A stretch of DNA of 64,000 nucleotides, taken from Nostoc sp. C052 (GTDB taxonomy: Bacteria > Cyanobacteriota > Cyanobacteriia > Cyanobacteriales > Nostocaceae). The DNA is taken from the NCBI RefSeq assembly GCF_013393905.1, contig NZ_CP040272.1, positions 1,488,001 to 1,552,000 on the forward strand, given 5' to 3'. This document shows positions 10,801 through 22,800 of the stretch, one piece after another. Position numbers and translations under genes: made by a program. The notes below the pieces were generated by a model. That model did not search any database and had not been told where the DNA came from. It saw nothing but the letters and a program-made list of their open reading frames with translations. Each line of letters starts with the position of its first letter. Within the stretch, counting starts at the first letter, position 1.

Positions 10801-13800
10801 CGACAATTCAACTCGTGGTAAGTCAGTTGTTCGTTGACTCTGCGAGAAGCCTCGCTGCGCTCGTCTACAAACACCACCGCCACTGCATCAGGTGTCCGCT
10901 CTACTTGTGCTTCAAATAACTGATGAATACACATGTTTTGCGGATAATCTATTTGAGTATCATTCCACTCTAGTAATAGTTGATGGCGATCGCGCTGTGT
11001 GAGCAAGGGGAGTAATGTTACTGGCTGCTGGGGATTATCAACAATTGCCCCTAACAAAGTCACAAAATTTTGCATCATTCGGGCAATAGTCGCCCCATCA
11101 AATAAGTCTCTGTTATACGAGCAGAAGCCCCCCAGACCTTCTGGCGTATCCCATAAGTAAACTTCTAGGTCAAGCCGGACTGAGTCAAGTCCCGAAGGCA
11201 TTTCCTCGACCTTTAAATCAGGCAAATCCCAAGGGGAGGAAGGAGCATTCTGGAGGGCAAACACCACCTGCACCAGGGGATTACGATCTAGGTTCCGCTC
11301 CAGTTGCAACTCTTCGACTAACATCTCGAAAGGCAAGTCCTGATGATCGTAAGCGTTTTGGGTAACTTGTCGCACTTGCGCCAGCAAAGCTTCAAAGGTC
11401 GGTTCTTGGGATAAATCAAATCTTAGTGCCAGACTATTGACAAAAAAGCCAATTAACCCTTCGATTTCTGTACGGTTGCGATTAGCGATCGGAGAGCCAA
11501 CCACCAAATCTGTTTGTCCACTGTAGCGAGACAGTAACACCACAAAACCCGCCAGCAATGTCATAAACAGGGTGGTTCCAGATTCTTGACTAAGCTTTTT
11601 CAGCTGTTGTGTTAGCAAGCCATCTAGTTTAAGGCGCTCTGTACCGCCTCGAAAAGTCTGTACAGCTGGGCGGGGGCGGTCTGTGGGTAGTTCTAATAGA
11701 GGTGGCGCGCCCTTTAACTGTTGCTTCCAGTAGCTTAACTGACGCTCTAATACCTGATTTGTCAACCACTGACGTTGCCACACAGCGAAGTCGGCATATT
11801 GTATGGGTAACTCTGGCAACACAGCAGAACTACCTGTTGCAATGGCTCGATAAAAGGCTGACAGTTCACTGATTAAAACGCCAATCGACCAACCATCAGC
11901 AGCAATATGGTGAATTGCGAATACCAATACATATTCATCAGTTGCAACTTGCCAAAGCTTGACTCGCAGCACAGGGCCATTAGCTAGATCGAATGGTTTG
12001 CAAACTTCTACTGTTGCCAGTTGCTCCACTTGTTTGGTGGGGTCTGGCACATTCTGGAGATCCACCACTGGTAAAGTGATGCTTAGGTGGGGAGCAATTA
12101 TCTGTACCGGCTTGTCATCCTTGATTGCAAAGCGAGTCCGCAAAACTTCATGGCGCTGTACTATCTCCCCAAAGGCTTGTTCCAAAGCTTTGACATTGAG
12201 ATTCCCCATCAAACGCAAGGTGAAATCTATTGTGTAGGCACCACTTTCGCCTTCTAACTGATTTACAAACCACAGGCGTTCCTGTGCCCAAGATAGCGGT
12301 ATATCAAGTCTAGTGGAAACGGGTAGAATTGCTGGTACAGCCAATCTTGAACCAGCTTCAAGTTGAGCTAATATTGCTTCACTTAACTGGGCAACTGTTG
12401 GTGATTCAAAAATATAGCGTAATGGCAACGAAGTTCCAAAGGCTGACTGCAAGCGAGAAATTACCTGAGTAGCTAGTAGGGAATGTCCCCCAAGTTCAAA
12501 GAAATTATCGTAAAGACCTACCTTTTCTACCTGTAGTACTGTTTGCCAAATACCAGCAATGATTTTTTCTGCTTCTGTATTTGGCATGACATAATCAGCT
12601 TCATTTAGAATAGTCAGTTCTGGTTTTGGTAGGGCACGGTAGTCTATCTTGCCGTTTGGTGTTAAGGGTAGATTCTCTAGCACCACAAAGTTGGAGGGAA
12701 TCATGTAGTCGGGCAAGAGTTTCTTGAGATTCGCTCTTAAAGATTGAGCTAAATTATTGGGATAATTATTTTTTGCATTGCCATAACTAGCAAATAATCT
12801 TTGGTAGAAAGGTGTCTCTTGGAAATTATTTCTATAGTGATAGGAGACATATTCAAAGTTAATATTTTCTCCATTCTTTTTCAATAGACTACCTTGAATT
12901 GCATAATCTGGATTGAGATTATTTTCGCAAAGTTTTCTAGAACAAACGGCTTGAATGACATCGCCAGACTCAACTTCAATCCCCGGCTCAAATAACGGGA
13001 AATAAACCGGAAGCCAGCAATACTCATGTTCGAGAATATCTATTTCTTCTCCAGCAATGGTATGCAAGTTTAGCCAGACTAGAAAGCCATCCATTCGCCC
13101 AGGTTTTTGAATTTCCAATTTCACTTCATGAGAGAATTCTGGGCTAAGAGATTCATTGAAGTTTAAATCTTCTAAAACATCCACAGTGGATAGTACATTT
13201 GCTTGGGGAAATCTTCTCAGACATACCCTTAAGTCAAATGGATATCCAACTTGCTTAAAGATTTCTTTGGTATAATATGCGGGAATTTCATCAAATTTGG
13301 GATCGTGTAATATTTCATCTGGGAGCGTAACAACTGCCATCTTAGTAACGCTTCTTTCAGGAATCATCAAACCATCAGGCTTGAGAAATCTTCTTGCGTT
13401 ATTAATAATTACTGCTGCTCCTTCAGAGCCACCAATTGCACCGACAATTTCTGAAACGCAGACATCAGCCAGTTCTGGGAGATCAACTTTCGTTGCATCT
13501 CCATGAATGACAGTGATTTTATCTGCTAACCCTAACTTTTGAATAGAAGCTCTTGCTTTGCGGCAGGTTTCTTCACTTCTTTCAATTGCATAAATTTTCT
13601 TGGCACCGCCTTGGACACAAAATCTGGATAAGATTGCATCTTTACCTGTGCCAATTTCAACGACTATTTTATCTTTGACCAACTGATTAATTGCAACTTT
13701 ATAACTATTGTTGCGTCGCTGGTCATTGGTCATAGCGTAATACAAAAAGTCGTCATAAACATAGTATTCAGCTATAGATGGCCATAGCTCCACTTTGTCT

Positions 13801-16800
13801 GTTGATAAATTTTCTGGTTTCTTTGATGATGATTCGAGATTTTTTTGTTGGGGTACAACATAAGCTATTAGGCGTTTGTTATTCGGTTGGTCTTCCCGTG
13901 CTACAACTACTGCTTCCCGTACTTCGTTTAGCTGGGATAGCACTGCTTCAATTTCTCCAAGTTCTATGCGATAGCCGCGAATCTTTACTTGATTATCAAT
14001 TCGCCCTAAGTATTCAATATTACCATCCGGTAAATAGCGTACTAAGTCCCCAGTTTTATACAATCTACTCCCTTCTGCCTTCTCCCAAGGGGAGACGCTA
14101 AAAGCGATCTGCCTCCTGCCTCCTGCCGACGCTCGCAGACTCGCTAACGCTGTGCTATCCTCAAACGGATTGGGAATGAATTTCTCTTGTGTTAACTCAG
14201 GGCGGTTGAAGTAGCCTCGTGCTAATCCTGCTCCACCAATATGCAGTTCTCCTGGTACACCAACGGGAACGGGTTGTAAGTGCGAGTCTAAGATATAGGT
14301 TTGGGCGTTAGCGATTGGGCGGCCAATGGAGATTTTGCGATCGCTATCAGTGCATTTGGCGATCGTGGTACAGACGCTAGCTTCTGTTGGCCCATAAGCG
14401 TTGAAGAAGTTTCTACCAACAGACCATTGTTTTATCAGTTCGGCAGAACAAGCTTCTCCACCAACAATTATTGTTTGCAATGCTGGGAGTTCCACTGTCG
14501 GGAGAACTGCTAGTGCTGACGGTGGTAGGGTGATATGGGTAATGCGATGATCTCTTAATAGCTGAATTAACGGCGTACCAGGTAGTAAAGAGTCTTTTTT
14601 TCCTAAGTAAAGTGCTGCCCCTGATCCTAGAGCCAGGATGATTTCCCAGATAGAAGCATCAAAATTGAAGGAGGCGAACTGGAGGACGCGACTATCAGAA
14701 TCTAAGTTAAAAGTTTGAATTTGAGCTTGAGCTAAGTTAACAAGTCCGGTATGCTCAACCATCACACCTTTAGGTTTGCCTGTGGAGCCGGAAGTATAAA
14801 TTAGATTAGCTAGATGAAAAGCCGTCACCCTACTCGTAGGGTTATCTTGATTATTTTGGACAATTTTTTCCCAGATTTCATCCAAACAGACAAGCTGCGC
14901 TTGATTTGAGGGTAGTCGATCAAGGACTCGCTTTTGGGTTAGCAGTACAGAAACTAAAGCATCGTCGAGAATATATTGTAAGCGTTCTTGGGGATACTCA
15001 GGGTCGAGAGGGACATAAGCCCCACCTGCCTTGAGAATGGCAAGTAGTCCAACGATCATTTCTAGCGATCGCTCTACACAAATGCCCACCAGTACATCTG
15101 CTCCCACACCCAAAGACTGCAAGTAATGCGCCAACTGGTTTGCACGACAATTCAACTCGTGATATGTCAGTTGTTGATTTACTCTGCGAGAAACCTCGCT
15201 GCGCTCGTCTACAAACACCACCGCCACTGCATCGGGTGTACGCTGAACCTGCTCCTCAAACAACTGATGAATGCATTTATCGAAGGCGTAGTCTACCTGA
15301 GTATCATTCCACTCAATTAATAATTGCTGTTGCTCAACTTCTGTTAATATTGGCAACTGGGAAATTCGCTGCTGTGGATTCGCCACAATGGATTCTAGCA
15401 TTGTCACAAAATGACCTACCATCCGCTCAATAGTGCCTGCATCAAACAAGTTAGTATTGTATTCCCACACTCCCACCAGTCCGGTATCTATGTTGCCCAT
15501 TGCCAAGGTAAGATCAAACTTTGCAGTGACATTTTCTATTGGCAAATCACTGATAGTTAACCCAGTCAATTCGACTTGAGACATGGGCGCATTCTGGATC
15601 ATAAACGCTACCTGGAATAGCGGTGTATGGCTGAGATTTCGTTGTGGTTGCAATGCTTCCACCAACATTTCAAAGGGCAAATCCTGATGAGCATAAGCGG
15701 ACACAGCCATTTCCCGAACACGAGTGAGTAACTCGCAGAAACTAGGATTTTCAGATAAATCAGTCCGCATCACTAAAGTGTTGACAAAAAAGCCAATCAA
15801 CCCTTCTATTTCACTGCGATTCCGGTTAGCAATTGGTGTCCCCACCAAAATATCTGCTTGTCCTGTGTAGCGGTAAAGCAATGTATCATACGCCGCTAAC
15901 AGCGTCATGAACAAAGTTACCCCTTGTTGCTGACTTAGTTGTGTCAGCTTTTGGGTTAACTCAAGTGAAAGTGCAAACTTTTGATGTGCGCCAGCGAAGG
16001 TTTGTACAGCAGGTCTGGGTCGGTCTGTGGGTAGTGACAATAAAGCTGGTGCGTTTGCTAATTGTTTTTGCCAATAACTCAATTGGCTTTGCAGCACCTC
16101 ACCTTGCAACCACTGTCTTTGCCATAGTGCAAAGTCGGCGTACTGAATCGGTAGTGGCGCAGCATTAGAAGGCTGACCTTGAGCATAAGCTTTATACAGC
16201 GTTGTTAGTTCCTGAACTAATACACCTATTGACCAACCATCACTAACAATGTGATGCATACACACTAATAAGATGTGTTCTGTCTCAGACAACACTACTA
16301 ATGTTGCTCTCACTAATGCTTGTTTTGCCAAGTCAAAGGGTTGAATAGCTTGTGTAATTGCTAATTGCTGTGAAGCTATTTCTTGTTCGCTTGTGGGTAA
16401 ATGCTGCAAGTCAACAACTGATACTATCCTCTGTTCCCTTCTCGCTTGAATAATTTGTGTTGGTTGTCCATCAATTGTGATGAAGTTGGTGCGTAACGCT
16501 TCGTGGCGATCAATGATTTCTTCTAAGCTTTGTTCTAAGGCGGCTTGATTGAGATTTCCGACGAGATGCAAAGCTAAGGGTATGTTGTATAAGGCGCTGT
16601 TTGGCTGTAACTGGTCTAAAAACCATAAACGTTGTTGAGAGTATGACAGTGGTAATTCTGCATTCTTTGCCCTTGGTAAGATTGGTGGTACTGTTAGTTC
16701 TAAGTTTTCTTGCTGCAACTGCCCAATCAGATAGGCTAATTCGCCAACTGTCGCGGCTGCAAACAAACTCCGCAATGGTAGTTCGACTTTGAAGATATTG

Positions 16801-19800
16801 CGGATACGTGAAACGAGTTGAGTTGCTAGCAGCGAGTGTCCGCCAATTTCAAAGAAGTTATCATGAATGCCCACTTGCTCTAGTTTTAAGACTTGTGCCC
16901 AAATTTGTGCCAGCATTTCTTCGCTGGGGGTGCGTGGGGCAACATATTTGTCTCTGCGTAGGCGGCCGTAGGCATCGCTATATAAATCTGGTGCAGGTAA
17001 AGCGCGGCGATCGACTTTACGGTTTGGTGTTAGCGGTAGAGACTCCAAAATCACGAAAGCCTGGGGCACCATGTAAAGAGGCAGATTCTTAGAAAGGAAC
17101 TGACGCAGTTCGCTAATCGTGGTTATCTGTTCATCATGGAGTACTACGTAGGCGACTAAATACTTATCACCTGGGGTATCTTCACGGACGATCGCACACG
17201 ATGTCTGCACATTAATATGTTGGTTCAGTACTGCTTCAATTTCTCCCAACTCAATGCGGAATCCCCGGATTTTTACTTGATTGTCGATGCGTCCAAAGCA
17301 CTCAATGTTACCATCAGGTAGATAACGGGCTAAGTCTCCAGTCTTATACAATTTTGGATTTTGGATTTTGGATTTTGGATTATTGGATTTGTTTTCTGAT
17401 TCTGTAGTTTGAGAAGACTCTAAATTCTCATTCCTATTCCCTAATCCCAAATCTAAAATCGGCAATCCAAAATCGCCAAATGGATTAGGAATAAATTTTT
17501 CCTCTGTCAATTCTGGGCGATTTAGATAACCTCGTGCTAAACGAACACCACTTATGTGTAGTTCGCCTCTGACTCCAACAGGTACGGGTTGGAGATGACG
17601 GTCGAGGATGTAAGCTTGTGTATTGGCAATGGGACGACCAATTAGCACAGAATTAGTTTTTTCTGATTGGGGATGAAGCAGGTCATGGACGATCGCAGTC
17701 ACCGACGCTTCAGTGGGGCCGTAGACATTTAGACAATTGACGCGATCGCCTACTAATTGCTGCCAGATTGTGACTGTTTCCGGTAAAACTGCATCCCCAC
17801 CTACAGCTACTAAGCGGAGACTTGGCGGTACAGTTGCATCAGATTGGGATACTGCGATCGCCCATTCATGCCAATAGGCTGGAGTGATATTTAAGACACT
17901 CAGTTTTTGTTGTTCAATAAATTGGGCAAAGCTGGTAAAGTCCGGGAACATTTGCGCGGGTCTAATGACCACAGTTGCGCCTTTGTACCAAGTGGGGAAG
18001 ATTTCTTCCGCAGCCACATCAAAGCTAAAGGAAGCAAACTGCAAAACGCGATCGCTGCTAGTTAGACCAAATACTTCACTAATTGCACTGCTATGGTTAA
18101 CTAAAGCCGCGTGAGTCAGCATCACGCCTTTGGGTTTACCGGTAGAACCAGAAGTATACAATATACAAGCTAAGTTTTCTGGCTCTACTCCACTAACGAG
18201 ATTTTCTTGACTTTGATTCGTCAGTATCTCAGACTCTCTATCTAAGACGATGACTTTCACCTCTTCCACTGGCAAAGAATTGAGTAATTTCTGCTGGGTG
18301 ATCAGCACGGAAATTTGTGAATCTTGGCAGATGTCTGCTAAACGCTGCTGGGGATAATCAGGGTCTAGAGGGACATAAGCACCACCAGCTTTTAAGACAG
18401 CTAACAATCCTACAATTATAGATAGCGAACGCTCCAAATAAATTCCCACCAAAACCTCTGGCCCCACACCAAGAGATTGTAGATAGTGTGCTAATTGATT
18501 AGCTTGAGTGTTCAACTGTTGATAAGTTAACTGTTGATTGTCAAATATGACTGCGATCGCATCTGGGGTATACTCTACTTGGCGCTCAAATAATTGATGG
18601 ATACACTGATCCCAAGGATAATCCGCCTGAGTATCGTTCCATTCGACAAATAACTGTTGTTGCTCAACTTCTGTTAGCATTGGCAACTGGGAAATTCGCT
18701 CTTGAGGATTGGCCACAATTGCCTCAAGCAGCGTCACAAAATGACCGGTCATGCGTGCGATCGTGCTGTCATCAAACAAGTCTGTGTTGTACTCCCACGC
18801 ACCCACCAATCCAGTAGCAGTATTCTCCATTCCCAAAGTAAGATCGAATTTTGACGTTGCATTTTCTATTGGCAATGGATTGACAGTTAACCTAGTTAAT
18901 TCCAATTGAGATGTTGGCGCATTCTCAAGCACAAACATTACTTGAAACAGTGGCGTATGACTGAGATCCCGTTCTGGTTGCAAGGCCTCTACTAGCATTT
19001 CAAACGGCAAATCCTGATGAGAATATGCAGACAAAGCCGTTTCTCGAATGCGAGTGAGTAATTCGTTAAAGCTGGGATCGCCTGAGATATCTGTACGCAA
19101 AACTAAAGTGTTGATGAAAAAGCCAATTAACCCTTCTATTTCACTGCGATTCCGGTTAGCAATTGGTGTCCCCACCAAAATGTCTGATTGTTCTGTGTAA
19201 CGGTAAAGTAAGGTATCATAAGCTCCCAGCAGGGTCATGAACAAGGTGACTCCTTGCTCTTGGCTGAGTTTTGTCAGTTTTTGAGTTAACTCAACAGAAA
19301 GTGCAAACTTTTGACGCGCCCCTGCGAAAGTCTGTACAGCAGGTCTAGGTCGGTCTGTGGGTAATACTAATAAAGCTGGTGCGTCTTTTAGTTGTTCTTG
19401 CCAGTAGTTCAGTTGAGTTTGCAGTACATCCCCTTGTAACCAATTTCTCTGCCATAAGGCAAAATCTGCATACTGAATCGGCAGTGGGGTTAAGGATGAA
19501 GGTTTACCTTGAGAATAAGCATTGTACAGCGCCGCTAGTTCTTGGACAAATACACCTATTGACCAGCCATCAGAGACAACGTGATGCATACACACTAGTA
19601 AAATGTGTTCTGTTTCAGACAGCACTACTAATGTTGCTCTAACTAACGTTTGTTTTGCTAAATCAAAGGGTTGAATAGCTTGTTGTTGCACCAATTGTTG
19701 TGAAGCAATTTCTTGTTCGCTTGTAGATAAATGCTGCAAGTCAACAACTGATACTGTCCAAGCTGTTTCTAAGTGAATGATTTGAGAAGCTTGTCCGTCG

Positions 19801-22800
19801 ACTGTAATTATATTAGTGCGTAAGGCTTCGTGGCGATGAATAATTTCTTCTAAGCTTTGTTCTAAGGCAACTTTATTGAGAGTTCCTACTAAATGCAAAG
19901 CTAAAGGTATGTTGTAGAAAGAACTATTCGGCTCAAACTGATCTAAAAACCATAGCCGTGTTTGGGCAAAAGATAGGGGTAATTCTGCATTCTTTACCCT
20001 TGGTAAAATGGGTGGAGAAGTAAGTTCTAAATCTTGCTGCTGCAACTGTCCAATTGAATGCGCTAATTCGGCTACTGTCGGTGCAGCAAATAACTCACGC
20101 AATGGTAATTCCACTTTCAAAATATTGCGGATGCGTGAAACCAATTGCGTTGCTAATAGTGAGTGTCCCCCAAGTTCAAAGAAGTTATCATGAATACCCA
20201 CTTGCTCTACTTTTAGAACTAGTGCCCAAATTTGCGCCAGCATTTCTTCGACAGGGGTACGTGGGGCTACATATCTGTCTAAGAATTCATGTAAATCTGG
20301 TGCGGGTAAAGCGCGGTGGTCTACTTTACCATTGGGGGTGAGGGGCAGCGCTTCTAAAATGACGAAAGCATTGGGCACCATATATTCTGGTAGCTTGGCT
20401 TTTAGGTATTGCCGCAGAACGCTGACTGTGGGTGTCACCTCTTTTTGTGGCACAATGTAAGCAACTAGGCGTTTATCCCCGGTTATATCTTCGCGGGCAA
20501 TGACTACAACTGTATTGACTTCGCTGTGTTGGCTCAATACTGTTTCTATCTCGCCCAACTCAATGCGGAAACCCCTAACTTTGACTTGATTACCGATGCG
20601 TCCCAGGTATTCGATGTTGCCATCGGGCAAATAGCGTGCTAAATCTCCTGTCTTATAAAGTCGGGGGCTGGGGACTGGGAAGATTTTCTGCTCCTCTGCC
20701 TCCCTGCTTCCACCGAAGGGATTGGGAATGAATTTTTCTTGTGTTAATTCTGCTTGGTTGAGGTAACCTCTAGCTAAAGGGACACCCCCAATATGTAATT
20801 CTCCAGCTACGCCAATGGGAACTGGTTGCAGATAAGGATCGAGGATGTAAATCTGGGTATTGGCAATGGGGCGACCAATGGGAATTACTTGATAATTAGA
20901 CTGTGGTGTACACTGCCAGGAAGTTGCATCAACTGCTGCTTCTGTTGGGCCGTAAAGATTATGCAATTCACTATCGAACTGCTCAAAAAATCGTTGAGTC
21001 AGTTCATAAGATAGTGCTTCTCCACCACAAAACACTCGCTTTAAACAACGGCAATTTTCTAAGTTTGGCTCTTGCAGAAAAGCTTGCAGCAGTGAGGGAA
21101 CAAAAACTACTTGAGTAACTTGGTGCTGGGCGATCAAATTGCTTAAATAAGTAGTATCTTTATTACCTTCAGGTTTAACTACTACTAAAGTTGTTCCAGA
21201 TGTTAAAGACCAGAAAATTTCAAAGACTGAAGGATCAAAACTAAAAGGAGATATTTGTAAGATGCGATCGCTCGCTGTGAGTGGATAATCATCACTAGTC
21301 CGCAATAAATTATTGCAAATGCTCTGATGAAGATTCATCACCCCTTTCGGTTTGCCCGTAGAGCCAGAGGTATAAATTACATAAGCCAAATTTTCTGGTT
21401 TTACCTGGCTAAGGGCATTCTGCTGGCTATAGTTAGCAATGACTTGCCAATCACTATCTAAAGACAGTACCTCAGCTTGATTTTCTGGTAAAAATTCTAC
21501 CAAGGATTGCTGAGTCAGTAATATTGACACCCCTGTATCCGAGAGCATATAAGCCAATCGCTCTGTTGGATAGTTAGGATCTAAAGGTACATAAGCTCCC
21601 CCTGCCTTTAAAATTCCTAACAGTCCTACTATCATCTCAATAGAACGCTCAACAAAAATTCCTACCAATACTTCTGGGTTTACACCTTTTTCTTGCAAAT
21701 AGTGAGCTAACTGATTTGCACGCTCGTTTAACTGTTGATAGGTTAATTGCTGATTTTCAAATATGACTGCGATCGCATCCGGTCTAAGCTTCACTTGCTG
21801 CTCGAACAACTTATGGATGCACAATTCTTGATGATAATCTACTTGTGTATCATTCCACTCAATTAACAGTTGATGTCGCTCAACTGCTGTCAGCAAGGGC
21901 AATTGAGCAATTTGCTCGCTGGGATTGGCCACAATTGCTTCTAGCATTGTCACAAAATGACCCGCCATCCGTGCGATCGTACCTGCATCAAACAAATCAG
22001 TATTGTACTGCCACACTCCCACCAATCCAGTAGCAGTATTCTCCATTGCCAAGGTAAGATCAAACTTGGCAGTTGTACTTTCTAGCTTGAGTGGACTGAC
22101 ATTTAACCCAGTTAACTCTAATTGAGATATAGGCGCATTCTCAAGCACAAACATCACTTGAAACAGTGGTGTATAACTGAGATCCCGTTCTGGCTGCAAC
22201 GCCTCTACTAGCATTTCAAAAGGCAAGTCCTGATGAGAGTATGCTCCCAGAGCCGTTTCCCGGACACGAGTGAGTAATTCGCTAAAGCTAGGATTGCCGG
22301 ATAAGTCTGTACGCAAAACTAAAGTATTGACAAAAAAGCCAATTAACCCTTCTATTTCACTGTTATTTCGGTTAGCAATTGGTGTCCCCACCAAAATGTC
22401 TGATTGTTCTGTGTAACGGTAAAGTAAGGTATCATAAGCTCCCAGCAGGGTCATGAACAAGGTGACTCCTTGCTCTTGGCTGAGTTTTGTCAGTTTTTGA
22501 GTTAACTCAATAGAAAGGGCAAACTTTTGATGTGCCCCTGCAAAGGTTTGCACCGCAGGTCTGGGTCGGTCTGTGCGTAGCGATAACAAAGCTGGTGCGT
22601 CTGCTAGCTGTTGTTGCCAGTAACTCAATTGAGTTTGCAGTACATCCCCTTGCAACCAGTTTCTCTGCCAAATAGCGAAATCTGCATACTGAATTGGCAG
22701 TGGTGCTAACGGTGACGGCTGACCTTGAGAATAAGCATTGTACAGCGCCGCTAGTTCTTGGACAAATACATCCATTGACCAGCCATCGGAGACAACGTGG

